Assembly: GCA_050954285.1 (NCBI GenBank) | Contig: JBPBPL010000021.1 | Location: 1-64,000 of the forward strand | Length of the DNA: 64,000 bases | Source: Mucilaginibacter_A sp050954285 | GTDB lineage: Bacteria > Bacteroidota > Bacteroidia > Sphingobacteriales > Sphingobacteriaceae | Reading direction: 5' to 3' | In this document: one piece after another, positions 60,182 to 64,000 of the stretch | Position numbering within the stretch: position 1 is the first letter of the stretch | Layout of the letters: every line of letters starts with the position of its first letter | Notes under the pieces: generated by a model | The model's database searches: none | What the model was told of the DNA's origin: nothing | What the model saw: the letters and a program-made list of their open reading frames with translations, nothing else | Made by a program: the position numbers and the translations under genes

Positions 60182-63175
60182 TTATTCCAATGGGCCACCA
60201 CTTGGAGGGCCACCACCACCCGGAGGACCACCGCCCCCTGGACCACGGCCTTCGCCACCCTCTCTTCGTCCTCTAAAGTCATCCTGCGGAGCTTTACCAG
60301 CAAATTTCTGCAATCTCAAACTAAAAGAAAGCAAATAATATCTACCCAGACGGTTGACGTTGGAAACGGTGTAACCTTGACCAGTTGATGCATATGTATA
60401 GCCGGTATTTTGGTTAAATAAATCGTAAGCAGCAATACGTACAGTAGCAGCATTTTTCTTTAAAAATCTGCGTTCTATATAAGCATTTAAAATATTGGGG
60501 TTTTTTTGTGTAACACCTGTAAAGCCACTATAAATTAGTTTACTGTAATCATAGCTTACCGTATAGTTTTTCCACAAGTAGTTTTTACCGTTTAAACCTA
60601 AATTCAGTGTTTTAGCTGCCGTATTTTGGAAATTAGTAGCTATAACTGAATTATTGATGGTATTAATACTATAGCTGGTAGATACCTGAGCATCAATAAC
60701 ATCTGTAATGTCTGTTCGGAAACGAATACCCGGCGTAACAATCAGAGTTTTTGCAATATTTCTTACCGTAGTAATCGATTCTGAATTGCTTACTGCATCA
60801 TATGCTACACTGCTGCTATAGCCAATATTATTGGTGTAGCTTGCGTTAGCATTAAACATCAGGGTATATCTGCGTTTTGCCCATGGTTTGGCATAAGTTG
60901 CATTTAAACCTGATGTATAATACCCATCTGTATTTTGGTATTTTGTTAAATATGTACCTGCTAAAGTTGAATTTAAAAGATCATTTTTAGGATAGAAGAT
61001 AGAATTGGTTACAATTTTATTTTGAGTTTCGTTAAACGTTAAATTAGTGAACAGCAAATCGCCACTTGCAAAGCTGAATTTATTATAACGTAAGGTAAAA
61101 TTATTATTAAACTCTGGTATTAGATTTGGATTTCCCTGCACCGGATATAACGGATTAGAAAAATCTATAACCGGTTGTAAATAATTAAAGTTTGGCTGAC
61201 TGCTGGAACCGTTATAATTGAAATTTATCGCTTGTGTTCTGCTAAAGTTATAAACAAAATGAGCTGTTGGCGAAAAGTTGAAAGTTGTAACATGTGTACT
61301 TTGTCCGGTTGTTGGAGAAAACCCATTCAAAGCAGTAGGTTGTACCCCAATGCCAATGGTATAATTATATTTTTTTTCTATAAACCGATAATTTAAACCA
61401 AAGCGGTTGCTTATAAAAGTATAATTATAGTTGTTACTTAATCTTGGGTAAAAAATTTCCTGATTGGTTGCATTCAATGTATCAGTTTCTTTATCACTTG
61501 TAGTATAGGAATGATTTAAATTATAATTGAATTCTAAATAAGAAACCTTACCAATTGGTTCTAAATAAGAAATGGTTGTTCCAATACTGTTTGTCCGGCT
61601 ATTGGTATTAATTTGCTGATACCTTGGTGCAGCAGGCGTTCCGGCAGTGTAAATGGTTGTTGGGTTATCAAGCTCATCTGTTTTGGCTGAGCTGGCGGTT
61701 GCTAAAATGCTTAAATTACGTCGCGTAGCACGAAAGCGGTGATTATACAATACATTAATGCCAAACGTAGGTGATTTTGAATTATCCGTAGTAGTTTGGG
61801 TATAAGCCGTAGTATTGTTAAGTGCTTCACTTGTAATATTATTAACGCTTCCTGCATAATTTGTATTTACACCAGCGTAAGAAAAAGTTGGCGTAACTTT
61901 TAAATAATTAACCGTATCTGGTTTGTATTCCATGTTCCAGGTTATCCGGTGGTTGATGGTTTGCGTTTGCTGGGTGCTATGTTGTGTATTATCACTAACT
62001 AAATTTGCATTAGCTGTTTCCTGAAAAACATCACTAATAGTTTTTACTGTGTTATCTGAAAAGCTATAGCTACCATAAACGGATAGGTTTTTGCCCCATT
62101 GATCTCTGTAATTAAATCCGATAGCATGTGCATCCGTTATTCCATTAGCTGTAGTAGTACCGGTTGCTGTGTTTCCACCTTGTAAAGCGTTACCACGACC
62201 ACCGCCTCCACCGCCATTTCCTCCAAATCCACCTCCACCGCCACGGGCAACGCCACCGCTACCATAAGTAAAGGTGTTGATGTTGGTATTGTTGATGTTG
62301 CCAAGCACTGAAATTTGCCTGTCTCCTTTAAAACTAAAATAATTTACAGTACCTAAATACCGGTTTTGATCATCACTACTAATAACCGCTGATGGGTTTG
62401 TTGGATTATTAGTGTCACTATTTTTAGGCAAAGCATCCCGTCCAGCACCAGCAGTGGCCTGCAAAGAGTAGCCAACATTTCTGTCCTTCCGGATCACAAT
62501 ATTCATAATCTTATCCGGTTCTCCGGTTTTTACGCCCGTTAAATTGGCTTGATCACCATAATCATCAATCACCTGAATACTCTCAATTACATCCGCAGGG
62601 AGGTTTTTAGTAACCGACTGGACATCACCACCCATAAAATCTTTCCCATTGATTCTGATTTTGGTAACTTGCTTACCTTGCGCGGTTACATTTCCGTTTG
62701 CATCCACATCAACGCCTGGTAGCTTTTTAATCATATCTTCTGTAGGTGCATTGTCCCTTACTTTATATGCCCCTGCATTGTATTCTACCGTATCTTCTTT
62801 TATTCTTACAGGAATTGTTCCTACAATGGTTACTCCCTTTAATTGATTCAGCGTTGCTCTTAATTTAATTACCCCTACATTGATCAAATCAGGATTTTGT
62901 GGCTGTGGTAAAAATCTTTTATTAACTGCCTGAAATCCAATCAACTCAACTGTTAATCTAAATCCGGTTGCTTTTACTTTAGGAAAAGTAAATACCCCAT
63001 TTGCATCTGCTGCGGTAGCCAGCGTATCCGTTTCTGATGCTAATTTTACTACAGTACCGGGCAAAGTTGCGCCTGTTGTATCCTGAACCACGCCGCGTAC
63101 CTGGTGCAAAGTTTGCGCCTGCGTAGCTAATATTGTAACTAAGGAAAACAGAATGAAGAGTAGGGGTCGTTTCAT
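60182..63175 (-). CDS. Large outer-membrane barrel protein (TonB-receptor-like, OMP_b-brl type)
   Basis: A 997-aa exported protein. I start it at 63175, where a signal peptide begins (MKRPLLFILFSLVTILATQAQ); the upstream ATG at 63229 adds 18 unsupported residues. A carboxypeptidase-regulatory-like domain follows (about 25-105; VRGVVQDTTGATLPGTVVKL), then a plug-like domain (about 110-245; AYKVRDNAPTEDMIKKLPGVDVDANG, KIRINGKDFMGGDVQSV) and a barrel. Two low-complexity segments are striking: a Gly-rich loop (about 330-360) and a C-terminal tail rich in Gly and Pro (last 30 residues; GGGGPPGGGGPPSGG), after the sequence RLQKFAGKAPQDDFRGRR. The ligand is unknown. Only one weak motif copy (62794). 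Confidence 0.88.
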   Translation of the reverse strand: MKRPLLFILFSLVTILATQAQTLHQVRGVVQDTTGATLPGTVVKLASETDTLATAADANGVFTFPKVKATGFRLTVELIGFQAVNKRFLPQPQNPDLINVGVIKLRATLNQLKGVTIVGTIPVRIKEDTVEYNAGAYKVRDNAPTEDMIKKLPGVDVDANGNVTAQGKQVTKIRINGKDFMGGDVQSVTKNLPADVIESIQVIDDYGDQANLTGVKTGEPDKIMNIVIRKDRNVGYSLQATAGAGRDALPKNSDTNNPTNPSAVISSDDQNRYLGTVNYFSFKGDRQISVLGNINNTNINTFTYGSGGVARGGGGGFGGNGGGGGGRGNALQGGNTATGTTTANGITDAHAIGFNYRDQWGKNLSVYGSYSFSDNTVKTISDVFQETANANLVSDNTQHSTQQTQTINHRITWNMEYKPDTVNYLKVTPTFSYAGVNTNYAGSVNNITSEALNNTTAYTQTTTDNSKSPTFGINVLYNHRFRATRRNLSILATASSAKTDELDNPTTIYTAGTPAAPRYQQINTNSRTNSIGTTISYLEPIGKVSYLEFNYNLNHSYTTSDKETDTLNATNQEIFYPRLSNNYNYTFISNRFGLNYRFIEKKYNYTIGIGVQPTALNGFSPTTGQSTHVTTFNFSPTAHFVYNFSRTQAINFNYNGSSSQPNFNYLQPVIDFSNPLYPVQGNPNLIPEFNNNFTLRYNKFSFASGDLLFTNLTFNETQNKIVTNSIFYPKNDLLNSTLAGTYLTKYQNTDGYYTSGLNATYAKPWAKRRYTLMFNANASYTNNIGYSSSVAYDAVSNSESITTVRNIAKTLIVTPGIRFRTDITDVIDAQVSTSYSINTINNSVIATNFQNTAAKTLNLGLNGKNYLWKNYTVSYDYSKLIYSGFTGVTQKNPNILNAYIERRFLKKNAATVRIAAYDLFNQNTGYTYASTGQGYTVSNVNRLGRYYLLSFSLRLQKFAGKAPQDDFRGRREGGEGRGPGGGGPPGGGGPPSGGPLE

Positions 63176-63509
63176 ATATTTTTGGTCAAATTTTAATCTA
63201 TTAAAGATTTTTGCTTTATGACGTTGCAAAATCGCAAAAGTTTCATCAACTAAAGTTTTGCTGCTGTAACATTTGTGCGATGCATATTTTCTTGTTCAGC
63301 TATGATTATAAATAGCAAAAAATGGATGATCGATTGTTGTAACAATTTGATTATCAAATTGGTTAGCAGCAAGAAGATAAGGCATGCTTCTTTTATCAAC
63401 TATTTTTTACTGAAGCTAATTGTAGGAAATAGTGTTAAACAAAAAATCCTGAATTAAGGATAACGAAAGCTATCAAAAATTCAGGATTTAAAAGATAAAT
63501 ATCAGTTGT
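63176..63509. other. Gene-free gap between barrel protein and YtxH-like genes
   Basis: About 330 bp without a supported gene. The AT-rich part next to 63175 should contain the barrel gene's promoter. A motif copy with its AT-rich flank (GCATGCTTCTTTTATCAACT, 63383-63402) and the YtxH terminator lie in the rest. Confidence 0.6.
63444..63489 (-). terminator. Terminator of the YtxH-like gene
   Basis: AAATCCTGAATT (63444-63455) pairs with AATTCAGGATTT (63478-63489), with a nested GATA/TATC hairpin inside. On the minus strand it ends with six T. Confidence 0.8.
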
Positions 63510-63884
63510 TTATGCTTGCTGGATATCGTTGTTGATATCGTTTGATTTCTCTTTTACTTTAGCTTTGGCATCATCCACAGCCTGGTCTTTGTAACCTACA
63601 GCTTTATCCTTCAAATCAGCTGCTTTGTCTTTGTATTCGCTCACTTTTGCTTTAGCCTGGTCAGCCACCTGATTTTTGTAATCAATTGCCTCATCTTTAT
63701 ATTGGTTCAGCTCATCTTCACCAGATTTTACTTTTTCTTTGATCGTATCCCAGCTATTAGTAGCCGTTTCTGCAAGTGCATTACGGGTTTCTTCACCAGC
63801 ATCAGGGGCAAATAATATACCTAAAGCAGCACCAACTGCTGTTCCTAACAGAAATACGCCAAAGGCTCCAACGGAATTTTTCAT
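63510..63884 (-). CDS. YtxH domain-containing protein
   Basis: A 124-aa small protein with a single N-terminal membrane helix of YtxH type (GAFGVFLLGTAVGAALGILFAPDAGEETR, about 6-34) followed by a long, highly charged helical repeat of 11-residue type (DKAADLKDKAVGYKDQAVDDAKAK), resembling LEA/CsbD-like amphipathic helices. Such proteins are usually stress-related; no enzymatic function is expected. Its upstream region is AT-rich and ends at the window edge with a motif copy (63974-64000). Confidence 0.85.
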   Translation of the reverse strand: MKNSVGAFGVFLLGTAVGAALGILFAPDAGEETRNALAETATNSWDTIKEKVKSGEDELNQYKDEAIDYKNQVADQAKAKVSEYKDKAADLKDKAVGYKDQAVDDAKAKVKEKSNDINNDIQQA

Positions 63885-64000
63885 GATTGATAATTTTTAA
63901 GAAATTTTTATTTTGCTAAGTAACCACTTTCTAACTCAATAGTTTTCAACAAATTATATTTTTTCAACTAAATCTAATTTTAAGATGATAAAAGAAGCAC

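Larger units (their letters stand above)
491..63998. repeat. Window-wide interspersed motif GATRCTKYTTTTAYC
   Basis: Hand count of exact 9-bp cores, position of first base. CTTCTTTTA on +: 1389, 1897, 9607, 16177, 18677, 21488, 24825, 35462, 36024, 40064, 43393, 46766, 46869, 51052, 54095, 54170, 57033, 58259, 60116, 62794, 63387. Its complement TAAAAGAAG: 1959, 5970, 11108, 12218, 21517, 24854, 28159, 28736, 29840, 31291, 33801, 36627, 41899, 42124, 43480, 48293, 51894, 52911, 56704, 57560, 59384, 63989. CTGTTTTTA: 5190, 6464, 8321, 10720, 20502, 26401, 27397, 27703, 38115, 44652, 44887, 45770, 46100, 48236, 51677, 55324. TAAAAACAG: 493, 32431, 11768, 49365, 50171, 51166, 55299. CTGCTTTTA variants occur at 557, 9199, 9575, 24084, 38793 and 59736. 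The base before the core is nearly always G or A, usually preceded by T. Confidence 0.9.

Noticed and set aside
63275..63457. 60-codon plus-strand frame near the right end
   Set aside because: It spans a motif copy and part of a terminator, with no recognisable feature.
491..63998. The interspersed motif as a promoter or transcription-factor site
   Set aside because: Two thirds of copies lie inside coding regions in both orientations, and it does not match TTG/TAnnTTTG promoter elements.
1..64000. CRISPR array, prophage, insertion sequence or integrative element
   Set aside because: No evenly spaced direct repeats, transposase, integrase or phage structural genes were found on either strand.

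Overview
This window is a chromosomal segment of a Bacteroidota bacterium, probably from the Sphingobacteriia/Cytophagia side of the phylum. The evidence is an lpxC-fabZ fusion, the T9SS regulator PorX, a DUF4175-type protein next to ybeY, large TonB-dependent outer-membrane proteins with a carboxypeptidase-regulatory-like N-terminal domain, TAnnTTTG-type -7 boxes and little use of Shine-Dalgarno sequences. The base composition is AT-rich, and I see no prophage, integrase, CRISPR array or insertion sequence. Genus cannot be fixed from the sequence alone.

Layout. 1-8 kb: a truncated M28 peptidase, a GNAT acetyltransferase, an orphan TonB receptor, a two-gene ABC exporter and a secreted cyclophilin. 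8-16 kb: exonuclease III, formyl-THF cyclo-ligase, an M20 peptidase, EF-P, an ABC ATPase and the lipid A block lpxD-lpxC/fabZ-lpxA. 16-21.5 kb: an HD phosphohydrolase, porX, tsaE, alanine dehydrogenase and a YihY protein. 21.5-24.7 kb: a broken type I restriction-modification locus with intact hsdM and a deletion that joins the start of hsdS to the end of hsdR. 25-29.6 kb: a tricorn-like protease, two tiny His-rich exported peptides and a glycosyltransferase-like protein. 29.9-35.3 kb: DUF4175 protein, anti-sigma-type ATPase, ybeY, glutathione peroxidase and aat. 35.5-40.5 kb: two amidohydrolase-family proteins and a small membrane protein. 40.5-46.8 kb: a trp leader peptide and attenuator with trpE-trpG-trpC, then hflX, rbfA, an M23 peptidase and a TonB-C protein. 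46.9-47.1 kb: an unusual tRNA-like element. 47-53.6 kb: an Lrp regulator, an AddA-type helicase-nuclease, an acid phosphatase lipoprotein, a Tat-exported oxidoreductase and a SnoaL protein. 53.6-60 kb: a six-gene minus-strand operon that reads as an ergothioneine import, synthesis and possibly redox-recycling system. 60-64 kb: a large outer-membrane barrel protein and a YtxH-like protein.

Two things stand out. First, a 15-bp motif, GATRCTKYTTTTAYC, is scattered through the whole window. I hand-counted 66 exact 9-bp cores (CTTCTTTTA 43, CTGTTTTTA 23, both strands), roughly one per kilobase, against about one of each expected by chance. It lies in genes in several reading frames and is enriched between genes, where inverted pairs form terminator-like hairpins. 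This is how DNA uptake sequences behave in Pasteurellaceae and Neisseria, but I know of no such motif in Bacteroidota. Second, the egt-like operon pairs an EgtV-like ATPase and an EgtU-like permease/binding-protein fusion with EgtB and EgtD, plus a CX4C flavin disulfide reductase and a DUF427 protein. In the fusion, the two halves of the substrate-binding domain are in swapped order (a circular permutation).

All calls come from reading the sequence by eye; no alignment or database search was run.
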